In this document: positions 39,037 to 48,769 of the stretch, piece by piece | Layout: each line of letters opens with the position of its first letter | Numbering within the stretch: the first letter of the stretch is position 1 | DNA from: Christensenellaceae bacterium | Lineage (GTDB): Bacteria > Bacillota > Clostridia > Christensenellales > Christensenellaceae | Direction: 5' to 3' | DNA: 64,000 bases | Assembly: GCA_022846035.1 (NCBI GenBank) | Contig: AP025580.1 | Span: forward strand, 1,488,001-1,552,000 | Program-made: the position numbers and the translations under genes | The notes under the pieces: generated by a model | What the model was told of the DNA's origin: nothing | Databases searched by the model: none | The model's input: only the letters and a program-made list of their open reading frames with translations

Positions 39037-40425
39037 TTACACGTTATAGATAAACTGATTGTCCTTGCTTGAAGCCTGATTTAATTCTTTCGCCTTTTCC
39101 TCATATCCTTCCCTGCCCATCAAAGCAAAGGTAGCGATCTTTCCTTCTTCCACGCCCGGCTGGTCGAAAGCGTTGATTTCGAGCAATTCCCCTGCCGCAG
39201 CCGTAGCCATTTCCAGCAAAAAGAACAGCGCGCCGATTTCGTGCGCATCCATTTTGGGAAGCGTGATACGCATATTCATCTTTCCGGATTTCGTAACCGC
39301 ATATTCGGTCGCCCGCATTTCCGAAGCAATCAGCTTATTGACCGTTTGTCCCTGCAGATAGGCTGCGTCCATCACATCGATCGGAGCCGTCGGGATCGTA
39401 AGCTGCGTATTGAAATTCTCCACATCCACAAAGGCGATAATCTTATCAAAGGGTCCTTCCGTATAAAGCTGGACCTGGGAATGCTGGTCGGTAACGCCCA
39501 GGGCGCGTACGGGCGTTTGTCCCGTATATACCTCTCCGCCGTCATTGCCGTAATGCTTGCCTAGGGATTCCGCCCAAAGCTGCGCATACCATTCCGCCAT
39601 ATTCAGAAGCCCGTCCGCATACGGCATCATCACGGAGATATTCACACCGTTCTTCATAGCCGCGCAGTAAAGAAGCGCATACATATAAGCCGGATTTTCC
39701 CACAGGCTTTCCTTGCTGCACGCCTCGTCCATCGCCGCCGCGCCGCCGAGGAGGCCGTCTATATCGATATTGAGTACGGCTGCGGATAAAAGCCCGACAG
39801 GACACAATACGGAAAAGCGTCCGCCTACGCCATCCGGCACAGTGTAGGTCTTAAAGCCGTACTGGTTGGATATTTTCTTCATGATCCCGTTTTCTTTGTC
39901 AGTGGTGATCACGATATTATCTTTGTAATTGCCGCCCAGTTCTTCTTGCAGCTTTGCAAGAACGATCATAAACTGAGACATCGTTTCGACCGTGTTTCCG
40001 CTTTTGGTGATGACATGGAAGCACGTCTTTTTGACATCGATTACGTCGAGCAAGGCGTTAATGCCGTCCGGATCCACGTTATCGACCACGTAAAACCGCG
40101 CGCCGCCGCGTTTGTCACGCGAAATTTCGTTATACTTAAGATGCTTCGTGCCTGTAAACAGCGCCTTGGAACCGAGCGCGCTGCCGCCGATCCCGAGTAC
40201 CACAAAATTTTCGAAATCCGCGTTAATGCGCTTTGCTTCCGCTTTCATATCCTCCACGATTTCTTTTTGGTTATAAGGCAAAGCCCGCCATGCCATAGCG
40301 GCTTTTTTTTCGTTCATGCTGCGATGTACCATCGGGATTTTTTCCGCCATCTTTTGGACCTGCTCGCCCGTAAGTCCGTGCGCTCCCACATTTTTCGCCA
40401 ACATGTTGTTAAAATCAATTTTCAT
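39037..40425 (-). CDS. pgi: Glucose-6-phosphate isomerase
   Basis: 462 residues from the ATG at 40425 (GGAGGAACGAGCA upstream; the upstream in-frame ATGs overlap this site). Phosphosugar signatures are FVVLGIGGSALGSKAL, VITKSGNTVETMSQF and the C-terminal LLEINAFDQPGVEEGK. The catalytic Glu is in WAESLGKHYG. It interconverts glucose-6-phosphate and fructose-6-phosphate and so links the glycogen enzymes with glycolysis. It lies 56 bp after malQ. Confidence 0.93.
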   Translation of the reverse strand: MKIDFNNMLAKNVGAHGLTGEQVQKMAEKIPMVHRSMNEKKAAMAWRALPYNQKEIVEDMKAEAKRINADFENFVVLGIGGSALGSKALFTGTKHLKYNEISRDKRGGARFYVVDNVDPDGINALLDVIDVKKTCFHVITKSGNTVETMSQFMIVLAKLQEELGGNYKDNIVITTDKENGIMKKISNQYGFKTYTVPDGVGGRFSVLCPVGLLSAAVLNIDIDGLLGGAAAMDEACSKESLWENPAYMYALLYCAAMKNGVNISVMMPYADGLLNMAEWYAQLWAESLGKHYGNDGGEVYTGQTPVRALGVTDQHSQVQLYTEGPFDKIIAFVDVENFNTQLTIPTAPIDVMDAAYLQGQTVNKLIASEMRATEYAVTKSGKMNMRITLPKMDAHEIGALFFLLEMATAAAGELLEINAFDQPGVEEGKIATFALMGREGYEEKAKELNQASSKDNQFIYNV

Positions 40426-40481
40426 TGCTCGTTCCTCCATCACATTTTTTCTAAATTCAAACGGCTTTTAACGGCCGGTCT

Positions 40482-41954
40482 TTACTCTTCTGTTTCACAT
40501 GCACGTCCATATGTTTCGGTCATATCCCGCAGGCCGGCGATCAACTTATCGTTAAACGCGCCCGGCTTCATACGCCATTTCCAGTAGCCAAGCGCACGCC
40601 CCGGATAATTCATGCGCGCGGACGGCCCGAGATTTAACAGGTCCTGCATCGGTATAATACAGAGATCCGCTACGCTCATCATCGCCAGACGTTCCAGCTC
40701 TTCCGCGGCTTCGTTCTTAGTGCATTCATGCCCAAGATATGCAAACAACCGTTCTTTGCTTTCTTCGTCCAGCCGCGAAAACCATCCCTTGACCGTATCG
40801 TTGTCGTGCGTTCCCGTATATACCACGCAATGACGCGGGTAGTTGTGCGGCAGGAATTCGCTGTTTGGCGTATCAAAGGCGAACTGCAGCACCTTGTTGC
40901 CCGGGAAGCCGCATTGCCCGAGAAAATCGCGTACCTCCTGCGTGATATGCCCCAAATCCTCCGCGATAATTGCAGGATAAGGAATTTCCCTCTTGATCGC
41001 TTCAAACAGGTCGTGCCCCGGTCCTTTTATCCAATGCCCGTCCTTGGGTTTTTTATCCCGTGGGATCGCATAAAACGCTTCAAACCCCCTGAAATGATCG
41101 ATACGGATAATATCAAAAAAAGCAAAACACCGTTTGACGCGGTCGACCCACCATCTAAAGCCGTGTGCCTTCATATAATCCCAGTCGTAGAGCGGATTTT
41201 CCCAAAACTGCCCCTGTTTGCTGAATTTGTCGGGCGGCGTTCCCGCCACCATATCATCCGGCATAAACAGCTCCGGATGCGCCCATGTCTCCGCCGAGTC
41301 CGGCGCAACATAGATGGGAATATCGCCAATCAGGCTGATACCCTTTTTATTCGCATATTCCTTGAGAGCAAACCACTGCTTTTCAAATAAGAATTGCGCA
41401 AAACGTACCGCTTCAATTTCTTCCTCGTGCTCCTGCGCCAGCTTCATAACCGCCGCCTGATCGCGAAACGCTACCCGCTTGTCCCAGTCAAAATAACCCT
41501 GCGAGCCAAACTGTTTGCGGAATACCGCAAAAAGCGAATAGTCAAACAGCCAGCTTGCGTTCGTATATTTATAACCCGTAAATTCGTCTTTATACTTTTT
41601 TATTCCTCGGCGGTAGGCCTTTTTTAAAATTTCGTCTTTATATTTAAGCTGTTCTTTGAAGAGGGCGACGCCCTGCCCAGCCCCTGCGAGCGGCGCGACG
41701 TCATCCTCATGCAGCAGCCCCTCTTCGATTAAAAAGTCAAGGTCTATAAGATACGGATTATTGGCAAACGCGCTAAGCCCCTGGTATGGGCTATCCGCAT
41801 AACCGGTAGGCGGCGTGGGCAGCATTTGCCAGTACGACTGCCTGGCCGCATAAAGCGCGTCTACAAAGTCGTATGCCGCTTTGCCAATAGTACCGATTCC
41901 ATACGGAGACGGTAAGGATGTGATATGTAAAAGAACCCCGCTTCCCCTTTTCAT
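40482..41954 (-). CDS. malQ: 4-alpha-glucanotransferase (amylomaltase)
   Basis: 490 residues, GH77. MalQ signatures are GVLLHITSLPSPYGIGTIG at the start, PTGYADSPYQGLSAFA, the nucleophile Asp in IIRIDHFRGFEAFYA, the acid/base Glu in IIAEDLGHI and GTHDNDT. It moves glucan segments between maltodextrins. It is the first gene of the glycogen run. A TATAAT at 41988-41993 (minus strand) lies upstream but without a good -35. Ribosome site GGAG about 8 nt before the ATG. Confidence 0.93.
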   Translation of the reverse strand: MKRGSGVLLHITSLPSPYGIGTIGKAAYDFVDALYAARQSYWQMLPTPPTGYADSPYQGLSAFANNPYLIDLDFLIEEGLLHEDDVAPLAGAGQGVALFKEQLKYKDEILKKAYRRGIKKYKDEFTGYKYTNASWLFDYSLFAVFRKQFGSQGYFDWDKRVAFRDQAAVMKLAQEHEEEIEAVRFAQFLFEKQWFALKEYANKKGISLIGDIPIYVAPDSAETWAHPELFMPDDMVAGTPPDKFSKQGQFWENPLYDWDYMKAHGFRWWVDRVKRCFAFFDIIRIDHFRGFEAFYAIPRDKKPKDGHWIKGPGHDLFEAIKREIPYPAIIAEDLGHITQEVRDFLGQCGFPGNKVLQFAFDTPNSEFLPHNYPRHCVVYTGTHDNDTVKGWFSRLDEESKERLFAYLGHECTKNEAAEELERLAMMSVADLCIIPMQDLLNLGPSARMNYPGRALGYWKWRMKPGAFNDKLIAGLRDMTETYGRACETEE

Positions 41955-42061
41955 AAGCCATTCTCCATCGCTTGATTGGTTACTATTATTATATAGTTAT
42001 CCCCGCTAAAAGTATAGGTTTTTTCACAAACTTTACATACGGACTCTTATTTGACATTCGT

Positions 42062-42100
42062 AAAAAAACGAGGCGCCCGCCTTAACGCAGGACGCCCCGA
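42062..42100 (-). terminator. Terminator of the diguanylate cyclase gene
   Basis: On the minus strand CGGGGCG pairs with CGCCTCG (plus coordinates 42093-42099 and 42069-42075) and is followed by TTTTTTT. One pair is a G-T wobble. Confidence 0.75.
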
Positions 42101-42120
42101 ATTTATGCAAAATAACTATT

Positions 42121-44619
42121 TTAAGCGATCTCCAGTCCATCCCTGCTGTGATCTTTGACAACATATAACGCCGCGTCCGCTTTTTTATATATTTCCGTAA
42201 AATCCTGTCCTTTTCCGGCGAAAGCCGCACCCACGCTCACCGTTATAACACGGCCCTCAAGCTGTATTGCATTGCGCATTTTCTCCCGTATCTCTTCATA
42301 CTTTTTCCGCACCATAGCCTTTTTGCCGGCGCCCTTGATAAAAATACAAAATTCGTCGCCTCCCAGCCGGCCGACCACGTCGTCCTCACGGAAAACCGAC
42401 TTCAAAACTGCCGCCGTCTTGATCAGCACCTGGTCGCCCATGTAATGTCCGTATTTGTCGTTTATGCTCTTGAAGTGATCAATATCCAGCACCAACAAGG
42501 CGCCGCCTTTTTCATCCTCATCCTGCTTAAGATATTCATCCACCTTTTCCCGGCAGGCCGCCGCATTGTAGATGTTTGTCAGGCTGTCGTTTTGCGCCTG
42601 TGCAACCAGACGGTCTTTTTCTTCCCGTTCCTGCTGCACATCCATAATTTTACCGAGCGCCATAATCGGCTTACCCGCCTGGTCGTAAACAGCCTTAGCC
42701 GTGATCCGCAGCCAGTGCAGCTTCTCATCCGGCATTTTGATCTGTATGTCCTCCACGATACTGCCTTCTTTTTTCAGTTTTTGAAAAATCCGGTCTATAT
42801 CCTGCCCTTCCCCCAAGTCTGTTTCCAACAGCGAAAGGGAATCCTTTACCACCCGTTCCGAATGAAAAAGCTGGGCGCTTTTTTCAGAGAGGATTATCTC
42901 ATCCCGCTCAAAATTGTATTCAAAAATATATTCGTTTGATAAGTCGTATAATTGCTGGTACCGCTCATTTTCAAGCGCAAGCTTCCGTCCCAGGCGCACA
43001 CGCCGCCTGGAAAAAATAGCCAGCAGCACGATTACGACCGCCGCCATCACGATGACTGCCGCAAGCACCTCCCACGGGTTAGATTCCACATATTCCGTCC
43101 ACGTGACTTTGTCCTGCGGCCGGATTGTATTGCTGTTCATGATAGACTGCATCGTTTCCGTCGGAGTGCTGCGCACCGCTTTGTTTACCGTTGACAGCAA
43201 ATTTGCGTCGGCAGGCTTTACGACGCCGAAGCACAGCTTTTGCGTTTGGTCGGACTGCGGAATGAGGACGACATTTTCATAGCGCGACTGATTGATATAG
43301 TACTGTACGGCATAGCCGTCCCCATAGGTATAGTCTGCTTCTCCCTTATTGACCGCTTCAATGCATGCTTCCGGCGTAGCATACCATAAAATTTCTACTC
43401 TTTCCTCATATCCCTCCGGCAGGACTGTGCCCTCCACCATCGCCATCTTTTTGCCGTTTAAGTCTCCGTCGCCTGTCTTTTTATTGAGCACGAGCACAGA
43501 TTGCGAAGTTATGAACGGCCGCGTTAACGCCGCGCCATATTCCGCAGCGGTATCGTAATCGTATTTCATGCCGGCAATCATATCCACGTCGCCGTTATTC
43601 ACGAGTTGCATCAGTTCATCATAATCCGATGCGGTCACGATCTGGAAAGAAAGCCCCGTATTTTCTGAAATATAATCCAATAGATCAATGCAAATCCCCT
43701 TTACCTCGCCGGTTTGTCCGTCCACATACTGAAAGGGCGCCCTGCCCGTCGTAACTCCCACACGAATGGTTCCGGCATTCTGCACATACTCCTGTTCTTC
43801 ATCCGAAAGGTATAGCTTACTCGTATTATCCTTGAAATATTTCTCGTAGAGCGTCGTCGCGAAATACGGATCGGTATCGTTGATTTTCAGAATCGCCGCG
43901 TTAAGAGCATTGATGATCTCCGTATCGCCTTTGGTGGCGATAAAATAGTAAGGCTTGGGTGCAAAATTCGCGATACTGCGCATACCCTCCACAGGTGTCA
44001 GGTCGTTACCGATCATCGCATCCGCCTGTCCGTCACGTACCGCGTCTTCCGCCCCCTTAAGCGAATCAAAGGAAATAATCTCGGGAGAAAGTCCGTTGGC
44101 CTCGCAAAATTGCTGCAGCTCGGCATTGCGCTTGGCCGCTTTCTCATACACTGCAATCCTGATATTATCCAGTGTTTTCAGGTTGGTCTCATTGATCTTC
44201 GTATTGTCTTCCAATACATTCAACGTCGTATAGGCCGTTCCATAGCCGTAACTCGGGTAATCATACGTCTTTGCAAGCTCTTCGTTAAAAACCGTGCCGC
44301 CCATCAAATCAACTTCACCGGCCTCCACCGCCGCCATCGCGCTCATGAGCTGCTCGTCAATATCGCCTTTAAACTGCACAAATTCAAGATCCCAGCCGGT
44401 ATACTGCGCGATTTCCTGTAAATATTCATAGGTATATCCGCTGTAATTTCCCTCTTCGTCAATTTCGGTAAGGCCATACTGTATAGGATACGCGACACGT
44501 ATGGTATTTTTTTGCTGCGCATAACCCTCCGCTGGAAACAGCACGCACATGAAGAATACCAACGCCGCAACATACGCAAATACGGTTTGTAATTTTTTCC
44601 GGAAATATAAGTGTCTCAA
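42121..44619 (-). CDS. Diguanylate cyclase with two solute-binding-type sensor domains
   Basis: 832 residues. A signal/anchor (about 8-33) precedes two tandem SBP_bac_3 domains, the first starting NTIRVAYPIQYGLTEIDEEG and the second AGTIRVGVTTGRAPFQYVDG near residue 283. A membrane helix (about 522-544) follows, then a PAS-like domain and a C-terminal GGDEF domain. The active-site motif GRLGGDEF is intact, and RxxD (REDD) five residues upstream forms the product-inhibition site. It should make cyclic di-GMP in response to an extracellular amino acid or similar small ligand. It stands alone, with its own promoter and terminator. Confidence 0.9.
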   Translation of the reverse strand: MRHLYFRKKLQTVFAYVAALVFFMCVLFPAEGYAQQKNTIRVAYPIQYGLTEIDEEGNYSGYTYEYLQEIAQYTGWDLEFVQFKGDIDEQLMSAMAAVEAGEVDLMGGTVFNEELAKTYDYPSYGYGTAYTTLNVLEDNTKINETNLKTLDNIRIAVYEKAAKRNAELQQFCEANGLSPEIISFDSLKGAEDAVRDGQADAMIGNDLTPVEGMRSIANFAPKPYYFIATKGDTEIINALNAAILKINDTDPYFATTLYEKYFKDNTSKLYLSDEEQEYVQNAGTIRVGVTTGRAPFQYVDGQTGEVKGICIDLLDYISENTGLSFQIVTASDYDELMQLVNNGDVDMIAGMKYDYDTAAEYGAALTRPFITSQSVLVLNKKTGDGDLNGKKMAMVEGTVLPEGYEERVEILWYATPEACIEAVNKGEADYTYGDGYAVQYYINQSRYENVVLIPQSDQTQKLCFGVVKPADANLLSTVNKAVRSTPTETMQSIMNSNTIRPQDKVTWTEYVESNPWEVLAAVIVMAAVVIVLLAIFSRRRVRLGRKLALENERYQQLYDLSNEYIFEYNFERDEIILSEKSAQLFHSERVVKDSLSLLETDLGEGQDIDRIFQKLKKEGSIVEDIQIKMPDEKLHWLRITAKAVYDQAGKPIMALGKIMDVQQEREEKDRLVAQAQNDSLTNIYNAAACREKVDEYLKQDEDEKGGALLVLDIDHFKSINDKYGHYMGDQVLIKTAAVLKSVFREDDVVGRLGGDEFCIFIKGAGKKAMVRKKYEEIREKMRNAIQLEGRVITVSVGAAFAGKGQDFTEIYKKADAALYVVKDHSRDGLEIA

Positions 44620-44709
44620 CGGTTGGTCACCTCAAAGCGGATACCACTTTCCTTTTCTATCCCTCGCGCCCGGCGATATATACACATCGGGGCATCTGCG
44701 GTATTGTAT

Positions 44710-44738
44710 ATTATATCTTATGTAAGCCAAAAACGCAA
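44710..44738 (-). promoter_or_regulatory. Promoter of the diguanylate cyclase gene
   Basis: Minus-strand TTGCGT (44733-44738), 17-bp spacer, TATAAT (44710-44715). The leader is about 85 nt. I looked for a cyclic di-GMP riboswitch in it and saw none. The 219-bp gap also holds the terminator at 44801-44832. Confidence 0.6.
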
Positions 44739-44800
44739 TTTGCGCGTTGCTTTTTTACATTTTAATATGGGGAGAGATTTCGCCCCGATTCATCCAATAA

Positions 44801-44832
44801 AAAACGGTTTCGCTTCCGCGAAACCGTTTTTT
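44801..44832 (-). terminator. Bidirectional terminator after the aldo/keto reductase gene
   Basis: CGGTTTCGC (44805-44813) and GCGAAACCG (44818-44826) form a 9-bp stem with loop TTCC, flanked by A and T runs on both sides. It ends the long minus-strand run that starts at tsaE. Confidence 0.9.
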
Positions 44833-44838
44833 CACTTA

Positions 44839-45774
44839 TTACGGAATCATATTCCCCGCCGCCATATATAACTCGTACCATTCCTGCTTCGTAAGTGGTA
44901 TGTTCGAGCCCTTGCAGCAATCGGAAAGGCGCGTCGGCTTTGTCGTTCCGGTGATCACCTGCATATTCGCCGGATGGCGCGTGATCCACGCGACGGCGAT
45001 CGCCGTATCCGGCACCTCATACTTTTTCGCCAGGCGGTCGATCACCCGGTTAAGCTCCGCGTAATGTTCCATATCTCCCAAAAACGGGCCGTCAAAAAAG
45101 CCTTTCTGGAAAGGCGACCATGCCTGCAACGTAACGTCGTTTAACCTGCAGTATTCAAGGATACTGCCGTCGCGCTCAGTACTCTGGTCAAGCTTCATGT
45201 TGACTGCCATCCCAGCATCGATCATCGGCGTATGTGCCAGGCTTAGCTGGAGCTGGTTAAATACCAGCTTTTGCTTCACTGCCCTTTGGATGAGCTTCAT
45301 CTGCATCGGGTTTTGGTTCGAAACGCCAAAGTAACGCACCATACCCTTGGAATGCAGGTAATCAAACGCTTCGGCGATCTCTTCCGGCTCCATAAGCGCG
45401 TCCGGCCTGTGCAGCAGCAAGACATCCAGATAGTCAGTCTTCAAACGTTTCAGGCTGCCTTTGACCGCTTCTAAAATATGCTTCCTGGAAAAATCATAAT
45501 ATGCCCACTTGCCCTCAACTTCCACAATACCGCATTTGCTCTGGATGATCATCCGTTCCCGCTTATCGTCGTTCATTTCGACCGCGTCCGCAAAAAGCGC
45601 TTCACATTCGCCGTTATCGTATTTATCGGCATGATCGAAGAAGTTGACGCCCTGCCCTATCGCCGTTTCGATGAGCCTGCGCGCGTCCGCTTTGCTAAGT
45701 TCCGTTAAGTGCATACACCCCATCACAACGTTGGATACTTCAAGGTTCGTATTTGGTACTTTAAAATACTTCAT
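44839..45774 (-). CDS. Aldo/keto reductase
   Basis: 311 residues of an NADP-dependent (alpha/beta)8 oxidoreductase. The catalytic tetrad is visible: Asp and Tyr in NFFDHADKYDNGE, Lys in IIQSKCGI and His in VLLLHRPDAL. The phosphate-binding end GTTKPTRL is near residue 275. It resembles the YdhF-like branch of AKRs. It reduces an aldehyde or ketone; the natural substrate is unknown. It lies 44 bp after the SEC-C protein gene, with AAAGGATG as ribosome site. Confidence 0.88.
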   Translation of the reverse strand: MKYFKVPNTNLEVSNVVMGCMHLTELSKADARRLIETAIGQGVNFFDHADKYDNGECEALFADAVEMNDDKRERMIIQSKCGIVEVEGKWAYYDFSRKHILEAVKGSLKRLKTDYLDVLLLHRPDALMEPEEIAEAFDYLHSKGMVRYFGVSNQNPMQMKLIQRAVKQKLVFNQLQLSLAHTPMIDAGMAVNMKLDQSTERDGSILEYCRLNDVTLQAWSPFQKGFFDGPFLGDMEHYAELNRVIDRLAKKYEVPDTAIAVAWITRHPANMQVITGTTKPTRLSDCCKGSNIPLTKQEWYELYMAAGNMIP

Positions 45775-45818
45775 CTTTGTTACATCCTTTCAGTTGCGGG
45801 CCATTTGGCACACATGCC

Positions 45819-46316
45819 TTATTTTCCGCAGCACTTCTTATATTTTTTTCCGCTCCCACACGGGCACGGGTCGTTCCTGCCCACTGTTTTCTCGCTCCTG
45901 GCCTGGCCTGCCTGACGCCACTGCCGCGTGATCTCGTCGCGCTTTTCCCGGCTCAGCACGCCATCCCATTCTTTTAGCGTATATAACCACTTGGCTTTCG
46001 CGTCGTTCATATTGTAAAAAAGTTTCTCAAAATCGATGTCCAGCTTAATAGGGGAATCTTCCTCCAGCTTTTCCACATCAACCTCTTTTTTCAGGCTGGT
46101 ATTGATCCCATCCATAAAACCGCAGAATACCACCGGCTCCATATCGAATTTTGCCGCGACTTCTTTGAGCGAGCCTTCGTATACCACGCCCGTATCCGCT
46201 AGAATCGTTTTATAAACCTGCGTTTCCGCCGCAAAATAATCGTCCCAAAACGCCTGTTGCTGCTGCGGCGTCTGCGCCATCTGCGCAAGCTGCTGCCATT
46301 GTTCGTACAGTTTCAT
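45819..46316 (-). CDS. SEC-C metal-binding motif protein
   Basis: 165 residues. The C-terminal [20 protein letters not shown] is a full SEC-C zinc-binding motif, as at the end of SecA. The N-terminal about 140 residues are helical with a Gln-rich start ([14 protein letters not shown]). Proteins of this type are common in Clostridia and have no assigned role; an accessory role in protein handling or on ribosomes is only a guess. It starts 6 bp after icd and uses GAGGGG as ribosome site. Confidence 0.75.
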   Translation of the reverse strand: MKLYEQWQQLAQMAQTPQQQQAFWDDYFAAETQVYKTILADTGVVYEGSLKEVAAKFDMEPVVFCGFMDGINTSLKKEVDVEKLEEDSPIKLDIDFEKLFYNMNDAKAKWLYTLKEWDGVLSREKRDEITRQWRQAGQARSEKTVGRNDPCPCGSGKKYKKCCGK

Positions 46317-46322
46317 TGCTTT

Positions 46323-47534
46323 TTAACCCCTCAATTCCTCATCCAGCCTCTTTGCTACTTCTTTGATGAAGCTTTCCGTATTGACGACTGTCTTTTCTTC
46401 CTTTTCCCACAAGAGCGCCAAATCCTTGGTCATAACGCCCTCTTCGATCGTGCGGATGGATGCGCGCTCAAGCGCGTCTCCAAAGTCCGCAAGTTCCTTG
46501 TTGCCGTCCAGCTCGCCGCGTTTTTTCAGAGCGCCCGACCACGCGAAGATCGTCGCCATGGAGTTGGTGGACGTTTCTTCCCCGTCAAGATGCTTGTAAT
46601 AGTGGCGGGTCACCGTCCCGTGCGCCGCTTCGTATTCGTAGTTGCCGTCCGGCGAAACGAGCACGGACGTCATCATGGCGAGGCTGCCGAACGCCGTTGC
46701 CACCATATCGCTCATCACATCGCCGTCGTAATTTTTGCACGCCCAGATATAGCCGCCTTGCGAACGGATTACGCGTGCGACAGCGTCGTCAATCAGCGTA
46801 TAAAAATATTCGATACCTAGCTCTTCGAATTTTTCCTTGTATTCGCTGTCATAAATCTCCTGGAAAATATCCTTGAACGTATGGTCATAGATTTTGGAAA
46901 TCGTATCTTTCGTCGCGAACCAGAGGTCTTGTTTTGTATCGAGCGCGTAGTTAAAGCAGCTTCGCGCAAAGCTGCCGATAGATTTATCCGTGTTGTACAT
47001 GCCCTGCGCGACCCCGCCGCCCTCGTATTCGAATACGGGCAGCCGCGTTTCCTTGCCGTCTGTTTCAAATACCATCTCGAATTTCGTATTTGCGCCCACA
47101 CGATATTCCGTGTTGCGGTATACGTCGCCGTATGCGTGGCGCGCAATGGTAATGGGCTTTTTCCATGTTTTGACCGACGGGGAAATGCCGTCGACAACGA
47201 TAGGCGCGCGGAACACCGTTCCGTCGAGGATCGCACGGATGGTACCGTTGGGGCTCTTATGCATTTCCTTAAGCTTATATTCGTCTACACGCTGTGCGTT
47301 GGGCGTAATCGTCGCGCATTTCACGCCCACACCATATTTCTTGATTGCATTCGCCGCGTCATACGTCACCTGGTCGTTCGTCTCGTCCCTATAAGGAAGC
47401 CCTAAGTCGTAATACTCGGTATTCAGGTCGATATAGGGAGTAAGTAAATCTTTTTTGATCATATCCCAGATGATTCTTGTCATTTCGTCGCCGTCCATCT
47501 CCACGAGAGGTACGGCCATTTGAATTTTCTGCAT
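46323..47534 (-). CDS. icd: Isocitrate dehydrogenase (NADP+), eukaryotic-like type
   Basis: 403 residues of the homodimeric NADP-IDH subfamily II, which is shared by some bacteria and eukaryotes. The start [13 protein letters not shown], substrate-binding [19 protein letters not shown], and [12 protein letters not shown] are characteristic, as is [30 protein letters not shown] near the C-terminus. It makes 2-oxoglutarate and NADPH, most likely for glutamate synthesis in a fermenter. It sits between ddl (31-bp gap) and the SEC-C protein gene. Ribosome site GAGGAAAATAGA. Confidence 0.93.
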   Translation of the reverse strand: MQKIQMAVPLVEMDGDEMTRIIWDMIKKDLLTPYIDLNTEYYDLGLPYRDETNDQVTYDAANAIKKYGVGVKCATITPNAQRVDEYKLKEMHKSPNGTIRAILDGTVFRAPIVVDGISPSVKTWKKPITIARHAYGDVYRNTEYRVGANTKFEMVFETDGKETRLPVFEYEGGGVAQGMYNTDKSIGSFARSCFNYALDTKQDLWFATKDTISKIYDHTFKDIFQEIYDSEYKEKFEELGIEYFYTLIDDAVARVIRSQGGYIWACKNYDGDVMSDMVATAFGSLAMMTSVLVSPDGNYEYEAAHGTVTRHYYKHLDGEETSTNSMATIFAWSGALKKRGELDGNKELADFGDALERASIRTIEEGVMTKDLALLWEKEEKTVVNTESFIKEVAKRLDEELRG

Positions 47535-47565
47535 TCTATTTTCCTCCTGTTCCTATGCCAGCGGC

Positions 47566-48735
47566 TTACTTTTTGATCCCTTTTAATCCGCCCTGTTTCA
47601 TCTTGTCTAGTATGTTGGAATCAAACGCATAGCTGTTATCGTGCTTATCGCGCATTTGTAGTTCCGCACAGCGCACGCACTCGTCGATCAGCTCCCTGAA
47701 AGAAATGCCCATCGGTTCGTACAAATAGTATGCGAACGATCCCGGGATCGTATTGACTTCGTTGACGTAAACCGTATTCGTATCTTTATCGATAATGTAA
47801 TCGATGCGTACCACGCCCTTTAAATCAAGCGTGGTGAAAACCGCTTTGGACATTTCCACGATTTTATCCGTCTGCTCCTTTTCAATAGGCGCCGGAATCT
47901 GCCGCGCGAGGGATTTCATCCCTTTGGACGCCCCTTCGCTGCGCAGGTATTTCTCTTCAAAATTCAAAAATCCCTGCCAGGAAATCGGCTGCTCCAAAAG
48001 GCTCACCTTGACGTCGCCGCCGTAACCGAGGACAGCGCTGTTGATCTCTACCAGATTTTCCACCGCATGCTCGGCAAGCACGCGCCTATCGTAAGAAAAC
48101 GCCACTTCAAAAGCGTCCTCCAGTTCCTGCGCGTTTGTCGCCTTGGAAATTCCAATCGAGGACCCGAGATTGGCGGGCTTGACGAATACCGGATACCCGA
48201 TCTCCTCTTCGGTCCTTCTTATCACCGCCTGCCTGTCGCTGCGGAACGCGCTGCGCTCAAAATGCACCGCCGGCAATACCGGAAGACCCGCTCCCCTAAA
48301 GGCGCACTTCATGACGATCTTGTCCATGCCTGTCGCGCTGCCCGTTACGCCCGCGCTGGAATATGGAATGTCCGCAAGCTCCATCAGGCCCTGCAGCGTG
48401 CCGTCCTCCCCGTGCATACCGTGCATGGCGAGCATCGCCACATCAATCTCGGCGAATACTTTCGTTCCGAATTTAGTCGCATATTTCAGTTCCTTTGTCG
48501 GATGCGGTTCCAGATAGACCCTGGTCAGTTTTTTATCGTTCGGATCAAAATCCTTATAATACTGCGTGTCGCGCAGCACGTCACCGCAAAACCACTGTCC
48601 GTCGCGCGCAATATAAACGGGAAACACGTTATATTTTTCCTTGTCTGCATTTTCGATGATCTGGTTTCCGGTGATGATGGAAACGTCGTGCTCTACGCTC
48701 CTGCCTCCAAAAAACACCGCCATGTTTTTTTTCAT
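47566..48735 (-). CDS. ddl: D-alanine--D-alanine ligase
   Basis: 389 residues from the ATG at 48735, with GAGAGGT 8 nt upstream; an in-frame ATG four codons later is possible. ATP-grasp enzyme of peptidoglycan synthesis. Signatures are VFFGGRSVEHDVSIITG, AMHGMHGEDGTLQGLMELADIPY, VKPANLGSSIGISKA and NEVNTIPGSFAYYL. It is longer than the 310-350 residues common in the family, mainly from an extended ATP-grasp region and C-terminal tail. It lies 34 bp after murF, so successive steps of UDP-muramoyl-pentapeptide assembly are encoded together. Confidence 0.93.
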   Translation of the reverse strand: MKKNMAVFFGGRSVEHDVSIITGNQIIENADKEKYNVFPVYIARDGQWFCGDVLRDTQYYKDFDPNDKKLTRVYLEPHPTKELKYATKFGTKVFAEIDVAMLAMHGMHGEDGTLQGLMELADIPYSSAGVTGSATGMDKIVMKCAFRGAGLPVLPAVHFERSAFRSDRQAVIRRTEEEIGYPVFVKPANLGSSIGISKATNAQELEDAFEVAFSYDRRVLAEHAVENLVEINSAVLGYGGDVKVSLLEQPISWQGFLNFEEKYLRSEGASKGMKSLARQIPAPIEKEQTDKIVEMSKAVFTTLDLKGVVRIDYIIDKDTNTVYVNEVNTIPGSFAYYLYEPMGISFRELIDECVRCAELQMRDKHDNSYAFDSNILDKMKQGGLKGIKK

Positions 48736-48769
48736 ATATTGATTACCTCTCAGCAAATTTTATCGTATG